A model generated the notes under the pieces. The model saw only the letters and a program-made list of their open reading frames with translations, made no database searches and had not been told where the DNA came from. A stretch of 64,000 bases of DNA, from assembly GCF_016907845.1 (NCBI RefSeq), contig NZ_JAFBCS010000001.1, forward strand, positions 1,364,001-1,428,000, in the 5' to 3' direction. Source of the stretch: Arcanobacterium pluranimalium (GTDB lineage Bacteria > Actinomycetota > Actinomycetes > Actinomycetales > Actinomycetaceae). Below are positions 18,148 through 27,225 of the stretch, in pieces; within the stretch, counting starts at the first letter, position 1; each line of letters starts with the position of its first letter. Position numbers and translations under genes: made by a program.

Positions 18148-18624
18148 TCACGAAAAATTAGAAGCTCCCGGGAAGTCTAGCTGGCGCCAGGCTTCGTAGA
18201 TAGCGATTGAAGCAGAGTTGGCGAGGTTGAGAGATCGTCGCGAGGGGAGCATGGGGATACGCAACCATTTCGTGACTCGAGGGTCGTTGAGTACGTCGTC
18301 GGGCAGGCCTGTTGGTTCGGTGCCGAAAAGTAGGACGTCGCCGTCGTGGTAAGATTCGTGCGCATAGTTGTTCTCGGTGTGTGAAGTGAAAGCAAAAATT
18401 CTACACTCCTCTCCGAAATGTTCTTTGGCTGCCGCCCAGTTCTTGTGGATGACGACGTCGGCCAGGTCGTGGTAGTCAAGGCCGGCCCGTTTTAAATGGG
18501 TGTCCGAAAAGTTGAAGGCAAGTGGCTCTATGAGGTGGAGGCGAGCCCCTGTGCAAGCAGAAAGTCGGATTGCATTGCCTGTGTTGCCAGGAATTTTTGG
18601 TTCGTGAAAAACGATATGAAGCAC
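18148..18624 (-). CDS. trmL: tRNA (cytidine(34)-2'-O)-methyltransferase
   Basis: A 158-residue minimal SPOUT methyltransferase, the size of TrmL, which methylates the ribose of the wobble base in tRNA-Leu isoacceptors. Motifs: HEPKIPGNTGNAIRLSACTG, LLFGTEPTGLPD, and LRIPMLPSRRSLNLANSASI. GTG start; TAATCT lies 6 bases upstream on this strand (18631-18636) with no ribosome site, suggesting leaderless translation. It is divergent from the SOS cassette. Confidence 0.9.
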   Translation of the reverse strand: MLHIVFHEPKIPGNTGNAIRLSACTGARLHLIEPLAFNFSDTHLKRAGLDYHDLADVVIHKNWAAAKEHFGEECRIFAFTSHTENNYAHESYHDGDVLLFGTEPTGLPDDVLNDPRVTKWLRIPMLPSRRSLNLANSASIAIYEAWRQLDFPGASNFS

Positions 18625-18742
18625 GAAACTAGATTAACTCACTTTTACTTTTTTGCTGGTATTTTGAGTAATTTTGCTTCGAACACCTCATTTTTTTGTG
18701 GGTGGACATTGTTTTTGGTAGGAGGTGTACTTTAATATTTTA

Positions 18743-18758
18743 TCGAACAGGCGTTCGA
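18743..18758. promoter_or_regulatory. LexA (SOS) box of the imuA'-imuB-dnaE2 operon
   Basis: TCGAACAGGCGTTCGA is a perfect palindromic match to the actinobacterial SOS box TCGAAC-N4-GTTCGA. It lies 15 bases before the imuA' start, where bound LexA would block transcription until DNA damage. Confidence 0.9.
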
Positions 18759-18773
18759 AATTAGGGGATGGGT

Positions 18774-19514
18774 ATGAATGATCGATTGAGCGTTGCGAGA
18801 CGCGTGCTCGCTCAAGCGCAGCTGCGTACTGGAATGCGCGCAGTTGATGTGCTACCCGCGTCAGAAAAAGATAATTTTTTTGAACATGCAGCTCAAAAAG
18901 CTTTTATGGTTCCGGATGTGCTCCGTACGGTTTTTCCTTATGGGATTCCTAAAGCAGAAGTCATCAAGGCACAAGGGTCTGTAGCAGCTTCGGCTTTGAT
19001 TGCTGGAATTGCTTCACAGCAGGGAGCTTGGGTTGTACTTTTAGGAGCAGCTGATGTGGGGTGGGATTTCTTTTTAAAAAGTGGAGTGAAATTAGAACGC
19101 TTTGTGTACGTACCTGCTATTGAAACCCTCACTTCACAAATTCTTTTTGCTGCTTTAGACGGCTTCGATGTTGTGCTTTTGGACGGAGTAAAGTTTCGAG
19201 CGCGTGAAGAGATGCTTATCGCTAAACGAGCCAGGCTGAAAAATGCGCTGCTTATTTCTAACAACTGGAATGCTGATCTGTTTCAAGTGCACTGTGCTGT
19301 GCAAGAGATAAAAGGTCTTTCGCGTGGACGTGGGCATATTCGGGATATCTCTTATCAGTTCACATCGCGTTATGGTGCGGCGTGTGTGGACTTTGGAATA
19401 AATGGATGGAATTTCGACGCAAAGATTCAAACTAGCTACGGCAAAAATCACCAAAAATTGCCTAATAATGCAATGTTCACATCGGCTAGTCCCAAACTCG
19501 AGGTGGTGAAATAA
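18774..19514 (+). CDS. imuA': ImuA'-type protein of the SOS mutasome
   Basis: A 246-residue protein directly ahead of imuB and dnaE2 and behind a LexA box; length, position and the degenerate RecA-like core (SVAASALIAGIASQQGAWVVLLG, then FDVVLLDGV) fit the mycobacterial ImuA'. In mycobacteria it joins ImuB and DnaE2 in error-prone bypass of DNA lesions. No intact Walker A lysine motif is seen, so ATPase activity is doubtful. The ATG at 18774 is preferred over 18768 because AGGGG sits 6 bases upstream. The imuB start follows 1 base after its stop. Confidence 0.78.
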   Translation: MNDRLSVARRVLAQAQLRTGMRAVDVLPASEKDNFFEHAAQKAFMVPDVLRTVFPYGIPKAEVIKAQGSVAASALIAGIASQQGAWVVLLGAADVGWDFFLKSGVKLERFVYVPAIETLTSQILFAALDGFDVVLLDGVKFRAREEMLIAKRARLKNALLISNNWNADLFQVHCAVQEIKGLSRGRGHIRDISYQFTSRYGAACVDFGINGWNFDAKIQTSYGKNHQKLPNNAMFTSASPKLEVVK

Positions 19515-19515
19515 C

Positions 19516-21102
19516 ATGCATGCAGTAGTGTGGATTCCTCTGTGGCCAATAGAAGCGTTGCGTGCTTACGGCCTCGTTAAGGCACGAGATGGCGTTGCAG
19601 TTTACGATCAAGACGGCGTCATCAGCTTCGATAGCAAAGCAGCTCAACAGGGTATTTACTATGGAATGAAAAAACGTTATGCCAAAGCTTTAGCTCCTGA
19701 GATCGAATTAGTGCGGCGTCGCTTTGATTTAGAAGCTCTCAATTTTGAAAAGGTAATAAGAGCTTGTGAAAAGTGCGTTTCCACTCTCACAGTTTTACGG
19801 CCAGGAATGTTGATTTTTCATGCACGTGGACCAATCAGAATGTTCGGTTCGCAAGAGACGTTAGCAGAGAACGTTATCGAGAAAATAGTGGAAGATACCG
19901 GTTATGAAGCGCATGTTGGTCTTGGTGAAGGAACTTTATGCGCGATACTGGCTGCATATAATGATCAGTTTATAGAAAATGCTCGAGCCTACCTCGATCC
20001 GTTACCAATCGACAAGCTTGAATATGCGTGTTTCTCTACAGAACGCCGCGCGCAGATGAAGTCTTTCATTGCGGATTTGCACTTGCTAGGCATTAATACG
20101 GTGTTGGAACTTCGCAATCTTGATAGAGCGCTGCTCTATAGCAGGTTTGGGATGGTTGCGCGGCTTGCGGTGTCCTTGCTTGAATTAGATTTTCTTTTCC
20201 CTGAGCTGAGCGAAAACTCCTGCACAGGTATTGTGGTTGAACGCCATCTCGACCCACCTGTGACAAACAGTGAAAGCTTTGCTTTTCTTGTACGAGAACT
20301 GGGGACGGAACTCGTTCGGCTATTAGAATATGAAGGGTATTTTGCAAAAGAGCTTTCTTTATTTATACGCACCTCGGCAGCAGCCGAAATGGAGCGAACA
20401 TGGCATTTAGATGCAGTAGATGTTCCGGTTATTGTAGATCGCTGCCGTTGGCAACTCAAAGTATGGTTATCAGAATTAGTCGATAATGACTCGTATGGTG
20501 AAAATCAAAACATCACCTATCTTGAATTGAGAGCTCAAAATCTTTTTCCTGCTGGCTTTACACAGGGCGTGTTATGGGGAAGAGAGGAAAAGCACTCACA
20601 GCTCGCCCATAAGGCAATTAACCGTTTACAAGCTCTAGTTGGGCTAGAGAAAGTGGTGACTCCTATTTTAAAAAGTCAGCTAGACCCAAGCTCGGCATAT
20701 GAACTTGAGCCATGGGAGTACAAAAACAGTGCTGATAGAAAAAGTGAAATAGGCGAGTGGCCAGGCGCAATACCTAGACCTTGGCCAGGGAGAATATTGC
20801 AGACTTATGAAACGATCACAATTGTTGATCCAAGAGGGCATATTTGTGCTGTCAATTCATTAGGACGATTTTATTGCATACAAGGTTGCGGTTTTATTGA
20901 ACCTAGCTCTTTTATCAGTAAAAGGTATGCGGGAAAAATAACGAGCTATTCTTCTCCCTGGTTACATCGTGCGCAGTGGTGGACGCTGAAAAAAGAAAAA
21001 GAAATAGATCGTGTGTGGTGTGAAATCGTGGTGGACTATCTACATGCTTTTCTGTGCCGCTGGGAATCTTCCGCATGGCATTTAGTGGGTGAGTACGTAT
21101 GA
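19516..21102 (+). CDS. imuB: ImuB, inactive Y-family polymerase homologue of the SOS mutasome
   Basis: A 528-residue DinB/UmuC-superfamily protein. The N-terminus (MHAVVWIPLWPIEALRAYG) has the Y-family fold but lacks the catalytic aspartates normally in the DxD position, the hallmark of ImuB. The region VHVGLGEGTLCAILAA-like and TLTVLRPGMLIFHARGP fits the palm. In mycobacteria ImuB is the hub that links DnaE2, ImuA' and the beta clamp. Its last four bases overlap dnaE2 (ATGA). Confidence 0.88.
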   Translation: MHAVVWIPLWPIEALRAYGLVKARDGVAVYDQDGVISFDSKAAQQGIYYGMKKRYAKALAPEIELVRRRFDLEALNFEKVIRACEKCVSTLTVLRPGMLIFHARGPIRMFGSQETLAENVIEKIVEDTGYEAHVGLGEGTLCAILAAYNDQFIENARAYLDPLPIDKLEYACFSTERRAQMKSFIADLHLLGINTVLELRNLDRALLYSRFGMVARLAVSLLELDFLFPELSENSCTGIVVERHLDPPVTNSESFAFLVRELGTELVRLLEYEGYFAKELSLFIRTSAAAEMERTWHLDAVDVPVIVDRCRWQLKVWLSELVDNDSYGENQNITYLELRAQNLFPAGFTQGVLWGREEKHSQLAHKAINRLQALVGLEKVVTPILKSQLDPSSAYELEPWEYKNSADRKSEIGEWPGAIPRPWPGRILQTYETITIVDPRGHICAVNSLGRFYCIQGCGFIEPSSFISKRYAGKITSYSSPWLHRAQWWTLKKEKEIDRVWCEIVVDYLHAFLCRWESSAWHLVGEYV

Positions 21103-24100
21103 GATCTTATGCTGAGCTTCACGTGCACTCTGCCTACAGTTTTCTAGATGGGGCATCGACACCTGAAGAGCTTGTACGACGTGCTGTGGAGTTGGAACTC
21201 GAAGGTCTTGCTCTAACAGATCATGGCGGTTTACCTGGGGTGGTACAGCTGTCTACAGCAGCACGTTCAGTAGGGTTACCAACTGTTATTGGTTCTGAGA
21301 TTTCTATTGTGGAATCTGAGATGTCTATTGCCCAAAAGGAAAGTTCAGATGAACTAAATACGAGAGCTGGGAAAAGTAATCCGCAAGCAAAACATCTCAT
21401 CGTTTTGACACGTGATACTGATGGGTACCGGCGTCTTTCGCGAACGCTCAGTGAGGGGATGCTCAAATCGGGCGAAAAAGGTAAATCGTGTATTGATTTG
21501 GAGATGCTGTCTGAATCTGGAAAAGGGCATTGGCAAATACTCACTGGTTGTCGAAAGGGATATGTGCGTTCTGCCCTCGAGCAAGAGAAAGGAATTTGGG
21601 CTTTTGATAAAGCTTATGCTCAGTTGGATCAACTGATTCAGCTTTTTGGACGGGACTCAGTAGCTGTAGAAATAACCAACTGGAGCCAACCTCTTGACCG
21701 TGAAAGAAACGACGTTCTTGTGGAACTTGCACAGAAAACAAGAACCCGAGTGGTAGCTACGAATAACGTTCACAGTGCGCGATTTAAAGACGTGCCATTG
21801 AGTGATGTTTTAGCTGCGATTAGTGCCGGTAAAACAGTAGAAGAAGTCGCTTCTTCCTTGCCCAGATGGGGTAGCTATTTGCGCTCTGGTAACGATATGG
21901 AAGCTATTCACTATGACCATCTTGAGGCGGTTGACGCAGCTGCGGAAATTGGTAGAGAGTGCGCTTTTGATTTAACTCTTGTGGCACCAAATTTGCCACC
22001 TTTTCCAGTCCCAGTTGGCCACACTGAAGCTACATGGCTAGTTGAATTGGTTGAAAAACAAGGGGAGCGCAGATACGGCAAACGCCATGAGAATAGTACA
22101 GCTTGGCAACAAATCGACCATGAGCTCGACATTATTGTGAAATTAGGCTTTTCTGGATATTTTCTGATCGTTCACGAAATTGTAGAGTTTTGTAAAACGC
22201 GGGGAATTTGGTGCCAAGGGAGAGGCTCGGCTGCCAATTCTGCAGTCTGCTTCGCCTTAGGCATTACGGCAGTTGATGCTGTTAAACATAAAATGCTTTT
22301 CGAACGATTTATTTCTCCTGGGCGTTTGGGGCCTCCCGATATTGATTTAGACATTGAGGCGCGGTTGCGCGAAGAGGTTATCCAGCACGTATATGAACGC
22401 TACGGTAGGAAACATGCTGCTCAGGTTGCGAATGTAATAACCTATCGACGTCGATCAGCCATTCGGGATGTAGCGCGCGCTTTTGGGTATAACGACGGTA
22501 TTTCAGAAGCTTGGGCAAAGGAAACTGAGCGCTGGAGTAGCCCGGTGAGCAGCCTAGTTGGCGAGGAAAAAGCGAGAAAAATCGATAAAAACTACTCGAG
22601 AGTACCATCGAATGTTAAATACTTTGTTTCAAAGATTCAAAATTTACCGCGCCATTTAGGGATCCATTCGGGAGGGATGGTGATTTGTGACCGCCCAGTT
22701 GTGGAGGTGTGTCCAGTTGGGTGGGCGCATAAGGAGAACCGAACAGTACTGCAATGGGATAAAGACGATTGTGCTGAGGCTGGGCTAGTAAAATTCGATC
22801 TACTTGGGTTAGGTATGCTCACGGCATTGAGGCTTTCTTTCGCGGCGTTAAAAGATTTCGGGGTGCGCGCAAGTGACGGGGCTGAGCTGCATTTGTATAA
22901 CTTAGATCAAGAAGATGAGAGAATTTTTGATTTGCTGTGTGCAGCGGATACGGTTGGAGTTTTTCAAGTTGAGTCTCGGGCGCAGATGGCAACTTTGCCT
23001 AGACTCAAGCCACGCACTTTTTACGATATTGTGATTGAAGTAGCCCTCATTAGACCAGGCCCAATACAAGGTGATTCTGTTAATCCTTATCTCAATCGGC
23101 GCCGTGGTAGAGAGGCAGTAACTTATTTGCACCCGCTTTTGGAAAAATCCCTCAAAAAGACTCTTGGAGTGCCGATTTTCCAAGAGCAGCTTATGCAAAT
23201 GGCAATTGATGTGGCTGGTTTTACTCCAGCTCAAGCGGATAGGCTGCGAAAAGCTATGGGGAGTAAGCGCAGTCATGAAAGGATGGAAGAGCTGCGAATC
23301 GAAATGGTAGCAGGAATGAAAGAACGCGGAGTAGGCGATGAAACGTGTGAAATAATTTTCCGCAAACTTCACGCATTTGCTGAGTTTGGGTTCCCAGAGT
23401 CGCATTCTTTTTCGTTTGCGTATTTAGTGTATGCAAGCGCATGGTTGAAAGTATATTACCCCGAGTTTTTCTATGCGGGCATACTAGCTGCACAACCGAT
23501 GGGATTTTATTCTCCTCAGACGCTAATTGCTGATGCTCGCCGGCATGGAGTCTACATTTTGCCAGTGGACGTGTGCTATTCAGATGAACATACAAAGGTT
23601 GAACGCACTCCACAGCGTGATATCGAAAAGCACCCTTTAGTAGATGCTCACGCAGATTTAGGGATACGGTTAGGGCTTTCAAATATAAAAGCTTGCAGAA
23701 AATCGATTGATAAAATTCTTGCAGCGAGGGCAATAAAACAATTCGAGTCAGTAGCTGATCTCGCACACCGGGCAAAGTTGAGCGCTGAAGAATTAAAAAG
23801 TTTAGCTGCAAGTGGCGCGCTGGAAAGTTTGCAAGTGACAAGACGTGAGGGGATCTGGGCAGCCCAAGCGCTCTCCTATACAGATGTTAAACAGGGGAAT
23901 TATTTTCAACCGGTGATCTTAGGAACAGAAGTTGGAGTTCGTGCACCTGCAATCCCTGACATGACCGAAGAAGAAAAAATTTATGCAGACTTGCACAGTA
24001 CGTCGATTTCTCCGCATAAACATCTCATGGAAGTTCTTCGCCCGCGTTTAAGTAAAGACGACGTACAGACGGTCGCGCAAATAAGGGAAACTGAAGCTGA

Positions 24101-24374
24101 TAAAAGAGTGTGGGTTGCCGGTATTGTGACGCATCGTCAACGACCACACACCGCGGGAGGAATCACTTTTATCTCTCTAGAAGACGAAACTGGGCTACTT
24201 AATGTGGTCTGTTCAGAAGCATTGTGGATGAAATATCGTTCTCTAGTGCGGTATAAGCAGGGATTGCTCGTGCGAGGAAAAGTAGAAAAAGGCGATGACG
24301 TAGTCAACCTCATTGCTGATGGGTTTAGCGAAATCCAACTTGGAGTGAAAGTGTCCTCTCGAGATTTCCGCTGA
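21099..24374 (+). CDS. dnaE2: Error-prone DNA polymerase DnaE2
   Basis: A 1091-residue C-family polymerase, the usual DnaE2 length. The N-terminal PHP domain begins YAELHVHSAYSFLDGAS; the polymerase catalytic motif is PDIDLDIEARLREEV, with GRGSAANSAVCFALGIT and FAEFGFPESHSFSFAYL further on; an OB-fold lies near the C-terminus (RVWVAGIVTHRQRPHTAGG). It does mutagenic translesion synthesis under SOS control, as the last gene of the LexA-regulated cassette. The frame is intact. Confidence 0.94.
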   Translation: MRSYAELHVHSAYSFLDGASTPEELVRRAVELELEGLALTDHGGLPGVVQLSTAARSVGLPTVIGSEISIVESEMSIAQKESSDELNTRAGKSNPQAKHLIVLTRDTDGYRRLSRTLSEGMLKSGEKGKSCIDLEMLSESGKGHWQILTGCRKGYVRSALEQEKGIWAFDKAYAQLDQLIQLFGRDSVAVEITNWSQPLDRERNDVLVELAQKTRTRVVATNNVHSARFKDVPLSDVLAAISAGKTVEEVASSLPRWGSYLRSGNDMEAIHYDHLEAVDAAAEIGRECAFDLTLVAPNLPPFPVPVGHTEATWLVELVEKQGERRYGKRHENSTAWQQIDHELDIIVKLGFSGYFLIVHEIVEFCKTRGIWCQGRGSAANSAVCFALGITAVDAVKHKMLFERFISPGRLGPPDIDLDIEARLREEVIQHVYERYGRKHAAQVANVITYRRRSAIRDVARAFGYNDGISEAWAKETERWSSPVSSLVGEEKARKIDKNYSRVPSNVKYFVSKIQNLPRHLGIHSGGMVICDRPVVEVCPVGWAHKENRTVLQWDKDDCAEAGLVKFDLLGLGMLTALRLSFAALKDFGVRASDGAELHLYNLDQEDERIFDLLCAADTVGVFQVESRAQMATLPRLKPRTFYDIVIEVALIRPGPIQGDSVNPYLNRRRGREAVTYLHPLLEKSLKKTLGVPIFQEQLMQMAIDVAGFTPAQADRLRKAMGSKRSHERMEELRIEMVAGMKERGVGDETCEIIFRKLHAFAEFGFPESHSFSFAYLVYASAWLKVYYPEFFYAGILAAQPMGFYSPQTLIADARRHGVYILPVDVCYSDEHTKVERTPQRDIEKHPLVDAHADLGIRLGLSNIKACRKSIDKILAARAIKQFESVADLAHRAKLSAEELKSLAASGALESLQVTRREGIWAAQALSYTDVKQGNYFQPVILGTEVGVRAPAIPDMTEEEKIYADLHSTSISPHKHLMEVLRPRLSKDDVQTVAQIRETEADKRVWVAGIVTHRQRPHTAGGITFISLEDETGLLNVVCSEALWMKYRSLVRYKQGLLVRGKVEKGDDVVNLIADGFSEIQLGVKVSSRDFR

Positions 24375-24463
24375 TAGGAATAATATCTGTTCTTTCAATG
24401 AAAATTAAGCTTAGTGGTTTGTCAACAGATAGTATTGATGTACGTCAAAAGGAAAGGATCATA

Positions 24464-24928
24464 ATGGGGAAATTTGGTGGACTGGTCAAAATAGCTACTA
24501 TTGCTGGGCCAGCAATTCTCAAGGTAGTAAAAATTTATGGTCCGCAACTTCGCACTTTGATGAGAGAAAATCCTGAGCTATTTGCACAGATTAAAGGTCG
24601 TGTTGGCAAAATAGCAGGAACTAAAACCAATGCTAAAGGTATAAAAGGTGACCAAGAACGGCTCAACGTACTGCGAGAGCAAACTACTTATCTTTATGCA
24701 TCTGCCAATACTCCGAAGATGGCCGAAAAGGCACGAGTTTGGCGCTTAGAAATTGATCAACTCGAAAAAGCTTTGCCATTGCTCGACGTCATGGGTAGCG
24801 ATGCGAAAAAACAAGAAGTAAAGAAAGTTCAGACTAAGATCGACAGGCTTTCTGCACAAATTCTGGCTGCAACTATCGACGACGATATCGAAGATGCAGA
24901 AGTGGTAGACCCTGATAAGCAGAACTAA
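24464..24928 (+). CDS. Conserved-looking small protein of unknown function
   Basis: A 154-residue protein I do not recognise. It starts with a mildly hydrophobic, glycine-containing stretch (GGLVKIATIAGPAILKVVKIYG), continues as a basic, lysine-rich helical region rich in heptad-like leucines (RVWRLEIDQLEKALPLL and KVQTKIDRLSAQIL), and ends acidic. The ATG at 24464 is supported by AAAGGAAAGG 6 bases upstream; a frame from 24398 is not. It follows dnaE2 by 89 bases, so it may or may not belong to the SOS transcript. No signal peptide is clear. Confidence 0.7.
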   Translation: MGKFGGLVKIATIAGPAILKVVKIYGPQLRTLMRENPELFAQIKGRVGKIAGTKTNAKGIKGDQERLNVLREQTTYLYASANTPKMAEKARVWRLEIDQLEKALPLLDVMGSDAKKQEVKKVQTKIDRLSAQILAATIDDDIEDAEVVDPDKQN

Positions 24929-24979
24929 ACCTATTAACCTGTGGAGGGAAAGCGCCAGAACCTTATTTAAACGCCAAAG

Positions 24980-25468
24980 CTAAAGGCCAAGCACCTTGGC
25001 GATGTCAGGCGAAAAGAAATTTGGGCCTTTGAGGACTTTTCCGTCTTCACGGTAGATTGGTTTACCGTCCTCGCCGAGTTTGGACAAATTAGAGGCTTGA
25101 ATTTCTTTGAGAACCGCGTTCATAGGAATGCCCATTTCGAGTGCCATACCGTAAATGACGTAGACAAGATCACCCAGTGCATCTGCGGTTTCAACAGTGT
25201 CGCGAGTTTCGTCGTCTTCACTAACAGCGGTCTTGAAAGCAGACTCAATAGTACTACGGGCTGTTTGCCCATAGACGGCTCCGACTAACTCGGCAAATTC
25301 TTCTGCAATTAACGACATGCGCATGTGTACACGTTCGCGATCAACGTTGGGAGCGTCGCCGACGATGGGTAGACCGTAGGTGGTGTGAAAAGTGCGCACC
25401 AGCTCTTCGGGTTTCGATCCGTCGAGAGTTGCAGTGGTATTCGGTACTTCATTTACTTCGTGTGACAT
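24980..25468 (-). CDS. MazG-like all-alpha NTP pyrophosphohydrolase
   Basis: A 162-residue protein with the MazG/phosphoribosyl-ATP-pyrophosphohydrolase type of helical motif: MSLIAEEFAELVGAV (the E-E-x-x-E metal site) and ETADALGDLVYVIYGMALEMGI (the D-x2-D helix). Such enzymes cleave NTPs to NMP and pyrophosphate, often as house-cleaning enzymes; the substrate is not determined. The C-terminus (SNLSKLGEDGKPIYREDGKVLKGPNF) matches the deoxyuridine-cleaving DR2231-like group. GAGG lies 8 bases before the ATG. Confidence 0.8.
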   Translation of the reverse strand: MSHEVNEVPNTTATLDGSKPEELVRTFHTTYGLPIVGDAPNVDRERVHMRMSLIAEEFAELVGAVYGQTARSTIESAFKTAVSEDDETRDTVETADALGDLVYVIYGMALEMGIPMNAVLKEIQASNLSKLGEDGKPIYREDGKVLKGPNFFSPDIAKVLGL

Positions 25469-25606
25469 GGCTTTACCTCGGGATCGTCGTTAATACCCTC
25501 CTATCTTAGTTGATCATCATGGAGGAGATAAATCGGTAACTTATTAGTGTTTGCTTAGGAAAGATCGAATGTTGTTCCAGATCACACAAAAATATGCCGT
25601 CGTGAA

Positions 25607-25636
25607 TTGTCATGAAAGACATAATAGTGATACATT
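25607..25636 (+). promoter_or_regulatory. Candidate promoter of tRNA-Leu(GAG)
   Basis: TTGTCA (25607-25612) and TACATT (25631-25636) are 18 bases apart and would start transcription about 18 bases before the tRNA. Confidence 0.45.
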
Positions 25637-25660
25637 TTTATTCGTTGTCAAACGACACCT

Positions 25661-25745
25661 GCGCGGGTGGCGGAATAGGCAGACGCGCTAGCTTGAGGTG
25701 CTAGTCCACGTATAGTGGGTGGGGGTTCAAGTCCCCCTCCGCGCA
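25661..25745 (+). tRNA. tRNA-Leu (anticodon GAG)
   Basis: The cloverleaf folds: acceptor GCGCGGG with TCCGCGC, anticodon stem CTAGC/GCTAG around TTGAGGT giving anticodon GAG, a long class II variable arm (CCACG...), and the T arm GGGGGTTCAAGTCCCCC. The CCA end is not encoded. It is followed by a hairpin and then by the insertion sequence. Confidence 0.97.
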
Positions 25746-25758
25746 CAGTAGGTTAAGG

Positions 25759-25796
25759 AACCCCTGTATTGCAGTTAAGGCTGTATGCAGGGGTTT
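25759..25796 (+). terminator. Hairpin after tRNA-Leu(GAG)
   Basis: AACCCCTG (25759-25766) pairs with CAGGGGTT (25788-25795), with the inner loop able to form a second weak stem; a short T-run follows. It lies 13 bases after the tRNA and most likely ends its transcript. Confidence 0.6.
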
Positions 25797-25893
25797 CACC
25801 GTTTCTGAGCTGTGTGTTCATAAGCAGATCTTAAACCTAATGTACATTTTTGTGCATTCCTGTACGCTGGGGAACCCCTCGTCACATCAAAAT

Positions 25894-25913
25894 TGTGGGC
25901 AAGGTGTGGGCAA
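25894..25913 (+). repeat. Two TGTGGGCAA direct repeats, period 11
   Basis: TGTGGGCAA occurs at 25894-25902 and 25905-25913, between the tRNA-Leu gene and the insertion sequence. The one-helical-turn spacing suggests a protein-binding site; nothing nearby identifies the protein. Confidence 0.5.
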
Positions 25914-25922
25914 AAAAGTGAA

Positions 25923-25930
25923 GAGTTTTG
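25923..25930 (+). repeat. Left 8-bp target-site duplication of the IS
   Basis: GAGTTTTG, repeated exactly at 27254-27261 on the other side of the element. Confidence 0.85.
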
Positions 25931-25938
25931 GGGCTATA

Positions 25939-26106
25939 GGACAAATCGTGTTGGTTTTTGGGTGTGTTTTTGTTGGTGTGGTAAGCAATAGTCGGGTTTG
26001 AAGTCGGTTTGGCTCGAGTTTTTGGTTGGACATTTCGTGTTGGTTTTGGCCTGGTTTTTTGTTGGTATTGCGGGTGAAAGTAGGGTTTGAACTCGGTTGA
26101 CTTGAG
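25939..26106 (+). repeat. Imperfect ~80-bp duplication of the IS left end
   Basis: 25939-26017 and 26028-26106 align along their length, sharing GGACAnnTCGTGTTGG at the start, a T-rich block with TTTTTGTTGGT in the middle and AGGGTTTGAA-CTCGGTT near the end (GGGTTTGAAGTCGGTT in the first copy). The second copy ends just before the transposase start. The likely role is an added transposase-binding site or promoter region. Confidence 0.7.
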
Positions 26107-26109
26107 GGT

Positions 26110-27225
26110 ATGGGAAATCCTCGTTGTTCATTGTGTGGTTCAGTTACCCAAAAGTGGGGCAAGAGTGGTTCTGGTCGGCCCCGATTCCGTTGTCTGTCGT
26201 GCCGGGCGAGTCAAAGTCGTTCTAATGATGTCACTGCTCGTTATTTCGCAGCTTTTCTCAATTTCGTGACCTCGGATCTGCGTTATCGGGATCTGCCTGG
26301 TCAGGGGCGAAATGCTCGGCGTCGATTCCACCAGTTTTGGCAGTTATGGCCAGTGAGTCCAGTTGTTGAGGAGGTTCATCACGTGGTTTTTGTGGATGGG
26401 ATATATCTGTCACGCAAACTTGTTGTGCTGATCGCTTGTACGAAAACACATGTTCTTGGCTGGTATGTAGCACGTCGTGAGACAACGGCTGCGTGGCAAG
26501 CATTGTTTTCACGTATTGCACCACCAGATGTTGTTGTATGTGATGGTGGTCCAGGAATTGCTTCGGCTGTGAAAATTTCATGGCCCACTACCCGTATTCA
26601 ACGCTGTGTCTTTCACGCTTTTAGCACTGTCAAGCGCTATACCACGAGCCGGCCACGTACTCGTGCTGGTGTTGAGCTTTATGGTCTTGCGAAAGACTTA
26701 TTACACATCCACACGCGTGAGGAAGCGCTTGCATGGATGGGTCAGTTAGCGGTGTGGAATACGGCATGGAAGGCGTTCCTTGCTGAGAAAACTCGCCTTG
26801 CGAACGGTCAGATTGTTCCCACTCATGCACGGCTTATTCGTGCTAAAAATTCGCTTAATACTCTGGTACGTCATGGAACGTTATTTACCTATCTTGATCC
26901 GAGTCTGAGTATTGATGATGACCCGATTCCTGCAACGTCTAACCTGATTGAATCCCTGAACTCGCGTTTACGACATGTGTTGAGATCGCATCGTGGAATG
27001 CCGATCGATCACCAGGTCAAGACGATTTTATGGTGGTGTTATCAACACACGGAGTTTCCTAACACGCCAGCGCAGTTACTGGAAACTACCTACACGGATA
27101 GCCAAATCGAAGCCATGTTCACCCGAGCCAGTCACCACCATGCCCAAGAAGAAATCCAGCGATGGGGAACAGCAGTGAACTGGACCGATTTCCACCACAA
27201 CGGCCAATGGCAAGGACCGGTATAA
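26110..27225 (+). CDS. IS1249-like transposase
   Basis: A 371-residue transposase. The N-terminus has a zinc-ribbon with CSLCG and RCLSCR pairs; the middle has MULE/IS256-type catalytic parts: VDGIYLSRK (first Asp), VVVCDGGPGIASAVK (second Asp) and NLIESLNSRLRHVLRSHRGM (Glu helix with the SxLR motif). The frame is complete and ends in the right terminal repeat. It encodes the only gene of the element. Confidence 0.9.
   Translation: MGNPRCSLCGSVTQKWGKSGSGRPRFRCLSCRASQSRSNDVTARYFAAFLNFVTSDLRYRDLPGQGRNARRRFHQFWQLWPVSPVVEEVHHVVFVDGIYLSRKLVVLIACTKTHVLGWYVARRETTAAWQALFSRIAPPDVVVCDGGPGIASAVKISWPTTRIQRCVFHAFSTVKRYTTSRPRTRAGVELYGLAKDLLHIHTREEALAWMGQLAVWNTAWKAFLAEKTRLANGQIVPTHARLIRAKNSLNTLVRHGTLFTYLDPSLSIDDDPIPATSNLIESLNSRLRHVLRSHRGMPIDHQVKTILWWCYQHTEFPNTPAQLLETTYTDSQIEAMFTRASHHHAQEEIQRWGTAVNWTDFHHNGQWQGPV

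Noticed and set aside
18675-18690. Second TCGAAC near 18677 as another LexA site
   Set aside because: Only a half-site; no right-hand GTTCGA.
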